A stretch of DNA of 5,784 bases. Source: CAZVIK01 sp964627045. Its GTDB lineage: Bacteria; Acidobacteriota; Terriglobia; Bryobacterales; Bryobacteraceae. The translations under genes and the position numbers were made by a program. The DNA lies in NCBI GenBank assembly GCA_964627045.1, contig CAZVIK010000233.1, positions 1-5,784 on the forward strand, read 5' to 3'. Shown piece after piece: positions 1-4,903 of the stretch (positions within the stretch are counted from its first letter, which is position 1; every line of letters begins with the position of its first letter). A model generated the notes under the pieces. It was not told the origin of the DNA, did no database searches, and saw only the letters and a list, made by a program, of their open reading frames with translations.

Positions 1-88
1 CCCACTGGGCGTTGGGCATCCACGGGACGGCGGCGGTGGCGAGCAGGAACAGCGGGTCGATCAAGAGGTAGGCGCGCAGCTTGTCCAC
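1..88 (-). CDS. Partial membrane-type protein, N-terminus only (possibly a lysophospholipid acyltransferase)
   Basis: An open frame runs from a GTG at 88 down to the left edge, giving 29 residues that begin MDKLRAYLLIDPLFLLATAA. The stretch from about residue 7 to 21 is hydrophobic and looks like a membrane or amphipathic anchor. The GTG lies 7 nt after the folC stop, so the two genes are probably co-transcribed and may be translationally coupled. I see no good Shine-Dalgarno sequence before it, which makes the exact start uncertain. The IDPL-hydrophobic beginning resembles from memory the N-terminus of some acidobacterial 1-acyl-glycerol-3-phosphate acyltransferases, but the catalytic HX4D motif would lie outside the window. 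The product name is therefore a weak inference; the existence of a gene is more likely than not. Confidence 0.5.
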   Translation of the reverse strand, partial: MDKLRAYLLIDPLFLLATAAVPWMPNAQW

Positions 89-95
89 AGACTGA

Positions 96-1379
96 CTATT
101 GTACGAGCAGCGCGCGCGCTTCGCCCACCAGGTAAAGACTTCCGGTGACGAAAACGGCGTCTTCAGGGGGAAGCTCGCGGGCCAGGGCAAGCGCTTCGGC
201 GATGGAGGGGGCCAGGCGCATGCGAGGGTGATCCGCGATGTCGCGGACGGTCTCCGGGCGGACGGCGCGGGGCTGGGCGGGCGCGGTGAGGATCACCTCC
301 TCAACCAGGGGGAACAAGAGGCCGGCGACCTCGGCGACGGCCTTGTCGCGCATGGCGCCGTAGATCAGGTGGACGCGGCGGCCAGAGTAGAAGCGCTCGA
401 TGTGGCGGGCCAGGGCGCGCGCACCGGCGGGATTGTGCGCGCCATCAAGGACGGTCTCCGGCGAGCGCGCGACGCATTCCAGGCGGCCGGGCCAGCGGGC
501 CGAGGCGATTCCGGCGCGGATGGCTTCCGGGGCGATGCCCAAACGGTGCAGCGTGGCGATGGCGGTCAGGGCGTTAGAGACCTGGTGCTCGCCGGCCAGC
601 GGGCAATCGATGGCGACGCGGAGCGGGCCTGAGGCGGTGAAGCGGCTGCCGTACGCGTGGATTTCCACGTCCCCGGCGGTCCAATCAGAGGCCGGGAAGA
701 GAGGAACCCCGAGGGCGGCGGCGGTCTGTTCCAGCACGGCGAGCGCGGCGGCGGGCTGGGGGGAGACGACGGCGGGCGCGCCGGGTTTCAGGATGCCGGC
801 CTTCTCGCGGGCGATGGATTCCAGGCCCTTGCCGAGGAAGGCTTCGTGATCGTAGTCGATGGGGGTGATGACAGAGAGAGCGGGCCGGACCACGTTGGTG
901 GCGTCGAGCCGGCCGCCGAGGCCGGTCTCTAGGACGACGGTGTCCGCGCCGGAGTCGCGGAACAGCAGGAAAGCCATCGCGGTGACGGTTTCAAAATAGG
1001 ACGGGTGGCCGTCGAGCAAGCCTTGCGCGAGCAGCGATTCCGAGGCGCGGTGCACGGTGTCAAACGCGGCGGCGAAGGCTTGGGGGGCCACCGGTTCCCC
1101 CGCAATACGGATTCGCTCGGTGGGTTCGGCCAGATGCGGCGAAGTGAACAGGCCGGTGCGAAGGCCGGCGGCCCGCAGCGCCGATTCGATCATGGCGCAG
1201 ACCGAGCCCTTGCCGTTGGTGCCGGCGACGTGCACAAAACGCGGCCCGCGCTCGGGATTGCCCAGGTGGTGGAGCAAAACGGACATGCGTTCCAGGCCGA
1301 GGCGCAGCGAACGCGACTCGTTGCCGAGGGAGTAGAGAAAACGCACGGAATCCGGGTAGGTGGCCAAGTGTAGACTCAT
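96..1379 (-). CDS. folC: Bifunctional folylpolyglutamate synthase / dihydrofolate synthase
   Basis: This cytoplasmic ATP-dependent ligase of the Mur-ligase superfamily adds glutamate to folates and, in bifunctional members, to dihydropteroate. The 427-residue product has the full family motif set: P-loop GTNGKGS at residues 53-59, TSPHL at 79-83, FET at 129-131, ETGLGGRLDATN at 151-162, DYDH at 175-178, EKAGI at 192-196 (the Lys is the one usually carbamylated), DGAHNP at 312-317 in the C-terminal domain, and TGSLYLVGE near the end. The frame is open further upstream to 1433, but I chose the ATG at 1379. The product then starts just before the YPDSVRFLYSLG segment that opens the family domain, has the usual family length, and no longer overlaps the divergent small gene. 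The Shine-Dalgarno sequence is weak. The gene ends in TAG and is followed 7 nt later by another minus-strand gene. Whether it makes dihydrofolate as well as polyglutamates cannot be told from motifs alone. Confidence 0.95.
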   Translation of the reverse strand: MSLHLATYPDSVRFLYSLGNESRSLRLGLERMSVLLHHLGNPERGPRFVHVAGTNGKGSVCAMIESALRAAGLRTGLFTSPHLAEPTERIRIAGEPVAPQAFAAAFDTVHRASESLLAQGLLDGHPSYFETVTAMAFLLFRDSGADTVVLETGLGGRLDATNVVRPALSVITPIDYDHEAFLGKGLESIAREKAGILKPGAPAVVSPQPAAALAVLEQTAAALGVPLFPASDWTAGDVEIHAYGSRFTASGPLRVAIDCPLAGEHQVSNALTAIATLHRLGIAPEAIRAGIASARWPGRLECVARSPETVLDGAHNPAGARALARHIERFYSGRRVHLIYGAMRDKAVAEVAGLLFPLVEEVILTAPAQPRAVRPETVRDIADHPRMRLAPSIAEALALARELPPEDAVFVTGSLYLVGEARALLVQ

Positions 1380-1431
1380 GGTACACTCGCACGTAAGCCG
1401 GGGGCAACGCCGGTGAGCGCGGAGAGGCGTC

Positions 1432-1602
1432 ATGAGACAAAGCTCGCGAATTGAATCACTTAACTACGGGATCATCTACGGGCTGGGCTGCCTGGTGGCG
1501 GCGTTCCTCTCCTTCCAGCAGGGCACGCCCGTCGAACGGCTGGCCGCGCACACGCTGGCGTCGTGGGGCTACGTGGTTTACTACGTGCTGAATATGCCGT
1601 AG
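1432..1602 (+). CDS. Small (56-residue) predicted membrane protein, unknown function
   Basis: The ATG at 1432 is preceded by GGAGAG at 1421-1426 with a 5-nt spacer, an excellent ribosome binding site, and the frame runs to TAG at 1600-1602. The product starts MRQSSRIESLNYGIIYGLGC. It has one clear hydrophobic segment at about residues 12-28 and a second, aromatic-rich weakly hydrophobic stretch near the C-terminus (LASWGYVVYYVLNM), so one or two membrane passes are possible. It is transcribed divergently from folC, with only 52 nt between the two start codons, and sits about 95 nt upstream of the promoter of the noncoding RNA. I do not recognise the family. The ribosome binding site and membrane-like composition support a real gene, but a chance ORF cannot be excluded at this length. 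Confidence 0.65.
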   Translation: MRQSSRIESLNYGIIYGLGCLVAAFLSFQQGTPVERLAAHTLASWGYVVYYVLNMP

Positions 1603-1676
1603 GGAGTGCGCCGAAACGCGGCCGACACCGCGAGCCGAGGCGATCCGACCTGCCGTCGCCCGCTCTCTGCCGGGCA

Positions 1677-1726
1677 AACAAAAAGCAAAGACAGGTATTG
1701 ACAGCCGACGAAAAGCGCTCTAACAT
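1677..1726 (+). promoter_or_regulatory. Strong sigma-70-type promoter with A-rich upstream element
   Basis: A perfect -35 box TTGACA (1698-1703) is followed by exactly 17 nt and the -10 box TAACAT (1721-1726, 4 of 6 matches to TATAAT). Immediately upstream lies an A-rich tract (about 1677-1690, with AAAAAGCAAAG at 1680-1690) in otherwise GC-rich DNA, in the position of an UP element as seen at stable-RNA promoters. The expected transcription start is about 1732-1734. No ORF follows: the ATG overlapping the -10 box meets a stop within four codons. Confidence 0.8.
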
Positions 1727-1732
1727 GGGGTT

Positions 1733-1869
1733 GTAGGAATCGCGGGGATTACCGCAGGTCGCTCGTTTTGGAGCGGCAGCCCCTAGGGGGTGGGATCCTG
1801 CGGCCCGGGCCTACACTGGATAGAGTCGAGTCGCCCAAGGGGCTAAGGTTCCTTGGGCGATTTGCTTTT
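1733..1869 (+). ncRNA. Candidate structured small RNA of about 137 nt, family unknown
   Basis: The RNA is defined by the promoter just upstream and by an intrinsic terminator at its 3' end. The sequence between them folds by hand into nested helices. TGTAGG (1732-1737) pairs with CCTACA (1810-1815), closing the structure right at the predicted 5' end. CCGCAGG (1752-1758) pairs with CCTGCGG (1797-1803), a perfect 7 bp. Inside these, CGCTC (1760-1764) pairs with GAGCG (1771-1775) around a 6-nt loop, and a CCCC/GGGG mini-hairpin lies at 1780-1789. An alternative hairpin, GCGG (1742-1745) with CCGC (1752-1755), competes with the second helix and could give two states. A single-stranded spacer at 1816-1830 precedes the terminator. 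I recognise no tRNA, tmRNA, RNase P, SRP RNA or riboswitch core. A trans-acting regulatory RNA, a divergent 6S-like RNA or a riboswitch-like leader whose gene is gone all remain possible. The exact 5' end is inferred. Confidence 0.65.
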
Positions 1870-2605
1870 CTGCGGCGAGCGGGAAGAACTTCAGTCCGTA
1901 GCCGCGGAATCGTCCTGCGTGGCGAAATACAGTGGGTTTCAATATCTCCGCCCACCGCTCGTCCCGGCTCCGAAGACAGTGATGGTTGGCACAATAGAAC
2001 GCACTGGCGACGGTGTCGGCGATCTGGAGCCCGCTCAGCTTGCCATTGGATAGAGTCTCAAATTGATTGGGACGAATGGCGGACCAATCGATGTTGGTCT
2101 CCGTCGACCGAAGCCGGTCAAAGTACTCCTGCATGCGCGCCCGGGACAGTTCATTCAGATTGGAAAACACCACCCGCGCTGTGCCGTCGCCCAACGACCG
2201 GTCGCGTGACGCCTTTGAATCCCGGCAGACCCAAGATGCGCGCTCAAGCAAAAACCGCATGGCGTAGAAATACAACCGGTGCCTATCGCGAAACGTCTCG
2301 GGCTCTTCGATGCAGGGTTTGTAAAACATGACGACAACCGATCTGAATAGCTCCCCCGCCTGGGCAACAGCCCGCACGAGCTTTTCACGTCTCTCACCGC
2401 GCACGTCAATGAAGTGCAGGGGCTTGCGGCGCTTCCAGCCAATCTGATCCTTAATATCGAGGACCAGGCTATCGAGACGGGCGCGGTGCGCCTGCGGAAA
2501 AACCGCAGCCGCCAGAACGAGCCACTTGGAGCAGTCGGGGTTGTCCTCGTAGCGAAAGCCATCGTCACCGGATTCGTCGATGCAGATGGTGAACGTCGGT
2601 GCCAA
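1811..2605 (-). CDS. DUF3800 domain-containing protein
   Basis: The 264-residue product has the two hallmarks of the DUF3800 family: an N-terminal acidic strand motif (ICIDESGD, residues 8-15) and a C-terminal LQIADTVASAFY segment with its conserved Asp (about residues 194-205). The family is widespread and sporadic in bacteria and archaea. Its biochemical role is not established, and it is often found in accessory or mobile contexts. The start is a TTG at 2605: the frame is closed by TAG at 2615-2617, no ATG or GTG lies between, and the conserved strand begins only a few residues in. No clear Shine-Dalgarno sequence is visible. The GC content looks lower than that of its neighbours (32 of 60 at 2281-2340, against 47 of 60 at 4201-4260), which suggests horizontal acquisition. 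Residues 246-259 are encoded by the antisense of the RNA terminator hairpin, so the last 20 or so residues may be an acquired tail after the natural end near GLKFFP (237-242). Confidence 0.85.
   Translation of the reverse strand: MAPTFTICIDESGDDGFRYEDNPDCSKWLVLAAAVFPQAHRARLDSLVLDIKDQIGWKRRKPLHFIDVRGERREKLVRAVAQAGELFRSVVVMFYKPCIEEPETFRDRHRLYFYAMRFLLERASWVCRDSKASRDRSLGDGTARVVFSNLNELSRARMQEYFDRLRSTETNIDWSAIRPNQFETLSNGKLSGLQIADTVASAFYCANHHCLRSRDERWAEILKPTVFRHAGRFRGYGLKFFPLAAEKQIAQGTLAPWATRLYPV
1831..1869 (+). terminator. Rho-independent terminator of the small RNA
   Basis: TCGCCCAAGG (1831-1840) and CCTTGGGCGA (1851-1860) form a perfect 10-bp stem with a 10-nt loop, followed directly by TTTGCTTTT (1861-1869). 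The T-tract lies on the plus-strand side only, so it terminates plus-strand transcripts. It is located inside the 3' end of the convergent DUF3800 reading frame. Confidence 0.85.
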
Positions 2606-2714
2606 GGCAACAGGCTACCATTTCACGTTCCCTAAATTCACACACCCCAAATGGCATCTCTTCCCAGCAGGACTAGCACTAAACTGTGGTTGGACTTCAT
2701 CCGCAGTGTGAGCG

Positions 2715-2735
2715 GGCGGCCGCGCCATGGCCGCC
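2715..2735 (+). promoter_or_regulatory. Perfect hairpin immediately upstream of the ybaK-like ribosome binding site
   Basis: GGCGGCC (2715-2721) and GGCCGCC (2729-2735) form a perfect 7-bp, all-GC stem with a 7-nt loop. The Shine-Dalgarno sequence AAGGGAGG starts at the very next base (2736-2743). In the mRNA the helix would stack directly against the ribosome site. It could modulate translation or protect the 5' end, but there is no T-tract, so it is not a terminator. The structure is seen in the sequence; the role is inferred. Confidence 0.45.
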
Positions 2736-2748
2736 AAGGGAGGATTGT

Positions 2749-3222
2749 ATGCCGATGTTGAACAAGCTCCTGGCGTATCTGGAAGAAAACAAGGTGGAGT
2801 ACGCACGTCATTCCCATCCCACGGCCTACACGGCGCGGGAAGTGGCGTCGGTGGAGCATGTGCCGGCGCACAAGATCGCCAAGACGGTGGTGGTGCTGAG
2901 CGAAAACGGCTTCGCCATGGCGGTGCTGCCGGGCGACAGCCTGCTGGACCTGGAGGGGATTCGCGCGCTGCTGGGAGTGTCGCGCCTGAGGCTGGCGACC
3001 GAAGGGGAACTGGGCGAACTGTTCCCGGATTGCGAACTGGGCGCCATGGGGCCGTTCGGGAACCTGTGCGGGCTGCCGGTCTACGTGGACGCGGAACTGG
3101 CCAGAGAGGAGAGCATCGCTTTCAACGCGGGCACGCACCGCGACGTGATCCATATGCGATTCGCCGATTTCCAGAGACTGGTGAATCCGAAGATGCTGAG
3201 CCTGAGCCGGCATGCGGCGTAG
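2749..3222 (+). CDS. YbaK/EbsC-type aminoacyl-tRNA deacylase (prolyl-tRNA editing domain family)
   Basis: This is a standalone, cytoplasmic 157-residue protein of the YbaK/ProX editing-domain family, whose members hydrolyse mischarged aminoacyl-tRNAs in trans (for example Cys-tRNA(Pro) or Ala-tRNA(Pro)). Features seen are an N-terminal helix followed by HSHPTAYTAREVA (residues 21-33), the conserved Lys in KIAKTVVV (K45), the central AVLPGDSLLDL strand-turn, and a C-terminal NAGTHRDVIHM signature (126-136) matching the family's glycine-rich substrate-side loop. The length fits a single domain. The start is the ATG at 2749, chosen over an in-frame GTG at 2686 because AAGGGAGG at 2736-2743 sits 5 nt before it and the extra residues do not resemble the family. 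The amino acid and tRNA specificity cannot be assigned from motifs alone. It stands alone, flanked by a convergent-side DUF3800 gene and a GC-rich gap. Confidence 0.9.
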   Translation: MPMLNKLLAYLEENKVEYARHSHPTAYTAREVASVEHVPAHKIAKTVVVLSENGFAMAVLPGDSLLDLEGIRALLGVSRLRLATEGELGELFPDCELGAMGPFGNLCGLPVYVDAELAREESIAFNAGTHRDVIHMRFADFQRLVNPKMLSLSRHAA

Positions 3223-3351
3223 GGGCGCGCCGGGCGGAGCCTCCGGCCGGAAGGGCTTGCCGGCGGAGAGCGCCTACGGGTTTGGCGCGGCGGACGGCGC
3301 CCGGCAGACTTTTTGCGGAGTTCCCGCGTCATTCCACCAGGAGCCTGAGAT
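3223..3351 (+). other. GC-rich intergenic spacer with overlapping small inverted repeats
   Basis: The 129-nt gap between the ybaK-like gene and the sigma gene is dense in short complementary arms: GCCGG (3246-3250) with CCGGC (3260-3264), GCGCC (3270-3274) with GGCGC (3284-3288), and the same GGCGC with GCGCC (3297-3301). A T5 run at 3310-3314 follows the last arm after an 8-nt gap, so it makes at best a poor terminator. The sigma gene's ribosome site AGGAG (3339-3343) closes the spacer. I see no convincing promoter, although one must lie here if the sigma operon is transcribed separately. Confidence 0.4.
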
Positions 3352-3897
3352 TTGATCTTTCGGGAAGTGGAAGACTCCGACCTGATCGCCAGGACGAGGC
3401 GGGGCAAGGTTGAGGCCTACAACCTTCTTGTCTCGCGCTGGGAGAAGCGCGTCTTCAACTACCTGTTCCGGCTGGTGGGGCAGCGCGAGGACGCCATGGA
3501 CCTGAGCCAGGAGGTGTTTCTGAAGGCTTACCAGAACATCGGCAAGCTGGCGGACGCTTCGCGCTTCGGGCCGTGGCTGTTCCGCATCGCGCACAACGAG
3601 GCATACTCGCTGCTGCGGCGCCGCAAACCGGAGGCCGAACTGGGAGGCGACGCCGCCCCGGCCGCGCGGCCGCGGCTTGAGCCGCTGGAGTTGACCCTGG
3701 CGGTGCGCCGGGCGCTGGAATCGTTGAGCGAGGAACAGCGCGAGGCGGTCGTCCTGAAGGTCTACCAGGGTTTCAAGTTCGAGGAGATCGCCGAGGCGCT
3801 GGATTGCCCGGCCTCGACGGTGAAATCGCGCGTGTATTCGGCCCTGGACGTGTTGAAAGAGACTCTGGCTCCCATCGGATCGAGAGGTGTGGAATGA
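3352..3897 (+). CDS. RNA polymerase sigma-70 factor, ECF (RpoE-like) family
   Basis: This 181-residue two-domain sigma factor redirects core RNA polymerase to a dedicated promoter set. Region 2 spans residues 22-92, with the core-binding DAMDLSQEVFLKAY helix (47-60) and the -10-binding RFGPWLFRIAHNEAYSLLRRR segment (71-91). A linker rich in Ala, Pro and Arg follows, then region 4 (about 118-170) with a helix-turn-helix at roughly 141-165 (FKFEEIAEALDCPASTVKSRV). The chosen start is TTG at 3352, with AGGAG 8 nt upstream at 3339-3343; the product then begins 8 residues before the typical DLI opening. Its TGA overlaps the ATG of the next gene (ATGA at 3894-3897), which couples it to its anti-sigma factor. 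No extra C-terminal domain is present. The target regulon is unknown; genes in the same operon, including gspE, are natural candidates. Confidence 0.95.
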   Translation: MIFREVEDSDLIARTRRGKVEAYNLLVSRWEKRVFNYLFRLVGQREDAMDLSQEVFLKAYQNIGKLADASRFGPWLFRIAHNEAYSLLRRRKPEAELGGDAAPAARPRLEPLELTLAVRRALESLSEEQREAVVLKVYQGFKFEEIAEALDCPASTVKSRVYSALDVLKETLAPIGSRGVE

Positions 3898-4373
3898 GTT
3901 GCCCGCATGACGAACTGAAAGCGTACCTGCTCGGAGAACTGGACGGAGCCGGACGGCGCGGCGTGGAGGCGCACCTGGCGTCCTGCGCGGGATGCCGCGA
4001 AGAGATGGAGCGCCTGAAGCTGACCGAGGCGGCGCTGCGCAGCGTGGCCGAAGAGGAGATGCCGCACCGGATCGCGTTTGTGTCGGACAAGATCTTTGAG
4101 CCGCGCGGCTGGGCGCGGTTCTGGAACTCGGCGCCGCGGCTGGGCTTCGCCTCGGCGGCGATGCTGGCGGCGGCGATCCTGCTGCACGGCTACCTGCGGC
4201 CCGCCCCCGAGGTGACCGCCGAGCAGATGGCGGCGCTGGAGGAGCGCGTGCGCGCCGAAGTCATGCGCAACGTCGAGAACGACCTGATGCCGGTGGTCGA
4301 GGGGCTCCAGGTGATCCAGAAGCGCGCGGCGGTGATGTACCGCACCAGCCTGGAAGCGGGGGTGCGGCAATGA
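3894..4373 (+). CDS. Membrane-anchored zinc-finger anti-sigma factor
   Basis: The 159-residue product has a cytoplasmic N-terminal zinc-binding anti-sigma domain: C3, H5, then H27-x3-C31-x2-C34 (HLASCAGC). This is the zf-HC2/ZAS arrangement that binds and inhibits the partner ECF sigma factor. A single hydrophobic segment (about residues 83-101, LGFASAAMLAAAILLHGYL) would cross the inner membrane. The remaining 57 residues form a charged, helix-prone tail outside, probably a coiled coil, with no recognisable sensor domain. The start is the ATG within ATGA overlapping the sigma stop, with GAGAGGTG at 3882-3889. Its own stop again overlaps the next start by ATGA (4370-4373). The adjacency and tight coupling make it the cognate regulator of the upstream sigma factor; the signal that relieves inhibition is not visible. 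Confidence 0.92.
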   Translation: MSCPHDELKAYLLGELDGAGRRGVEAHLASCAGCREEMERLKLTEAALRSVAEEEMPHRIAFVSDKIFEPRGWARFWNSAPRLGFASAAMLAAAILLHGYLRPAPEVTAEQMAALEERVRAEVMRNVENDLMPVVEGLQVIQKRAAVMYRTSLEAGVRQ

Positions 4374-4900
4374 AGCCGCCGGCGCTGGCCGTGCTGCTGC
4401 TGGCGGCGCTGATGCCTGCGGCGCAGCCGCAGCGGGCGCGGGTGACGCGCGCGGCGATCGCGCCGCTGGAGAGCAGTTTCGACGCGCGGATCGGCGCTCC
4501 CGGCCAGCCGGAGCCGTTCGACCTGCTCGGCAACACGCGCGGCGTGTACCTGGAAGGCTACGGCGCGGTGTTCACGGCCGAAGCGAACCTGATAGTTATG
4601 CCGTTGTAGCCCTTCCGCCCGGCGTTCACCAAGGACGAGATCGGCAACGTCCACCGGCGGAAGGCGGCCAAGCTGGAGGCGCTGAAGAAGGTCATGCGGG
4701 AATACATGGTGAGCGCGGCCGGTTCGCTCGGCGCGATGCCGGCCGAAGAGCGGGTGGTGGTCGCGGTCACGTTGTTCTACTACTCCTGGGAGCAGCGCAC
4801 GGGGCTGCCGTCGCAGATCGTGATGCAAGCGGCGCGCGGCGCGCTGGCCAAAGGGGCCGGCGCCGCGCTGGACGCCGCCGTGAAAGTCGAGGAATTCTGA
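4370..4900 (+). pseudogene. Exported protein of unknown family, split by an in-frame amber codon
   Basis: One continuous frame runs from the ATG at 4370 (ATGA overlap with the anti-sigma stop) to TGA at 4898-4900, interrupted only by TAG at 4607-4609. The first part (79 residues) starts with a signal peptide, MKPPALAVLLLAALMPAAQ, and continues to FDLLGNTRGVYLEGYGAVFT and LIVMPL. The second part carries on without a frame change (PFRPAFTKDEIGN, a Lys/Arg-rich helix, then LFYYSWEQRTGLPSQIVMQA) and ends in KVEEF. High-GC coding bias continues on both sides of the stop, so the halves look like one gene of 176 sense codons. An internal restart at the ATG at 4694 is possible, but its ribosome site is poorly spaced. 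I do not recognise the family. The placement between the anti-sigma factor and gspE suggests an envelope role. It could be a true pseudogene, a sequencing error or a readthrough gene. Confidence 0.75.
4607..4609 (+). other. In-frame TAG interrupting the exported-protein gene
   Basis: The codons leading into the stop are unusual for this GC-rich operon: ATA, GTT, ATG, CCG, TTG, TAG at 4592-4609. A TCG serine codon would become TAG by one C-to-A change. Amber is used as an ordinary stop elsewhere in the window (folC, the 56-residue gene, the ybaK-like gene), so general reassignment of TAG is unlikely. Confidence 0.8.
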
Positions 4901-4903
4901 TCC

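Noticed and set aside
1658..1675. Hairpin GCCCG/CGGGC with 8-nt loop after the small membrane gene
   Set aside because: It is followed by an A-rich, not T-rich, tract on the plus strand, so it is not a terminator there; the stem is short and in GC-rich sequence.
1752..1785. SRP RNA-like words: CAGGTC and GCAGCC on either side of a hairpin
   Set aside because: The conserved SRP apex with its GNRA-type tetraloop and the purine-rich asymmetric loop between these words is absent; the intervening sequence is an unrelated CGCTC/GAGCG hairpin.
1732..1815. tRNA-like length (84 nt) with pairing ends
   Set aside because: There is no GTTCRA T-loop, no D-arm signature and no usable anticodon arm; the inner helices do not form a cloverleaf.
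1817..2057. 11-bp direct repeat TGGATAGAGTC at 1817-1827 and 2047-2057
   Set aside because: A few 11-mers are expected to recur by chance in a window this size, and the flanks do not match. One copy is inside the DUF3800 coding region.
3284..3314. Terminator after the ybaK-like gene (GGCGC/GCGCC then T5)
   Set aside because: The stem is only 5 bp and the T-run is 8 nt away from it.
3307..3330. Possible ECF-type autoregulatory promoter (GACTTT ... CGTC) upstream of the sigma gene
   Set aside because: The -35 match to GGAACTT is poor and the 14-nt spacing is short; not distinguishable from chance.
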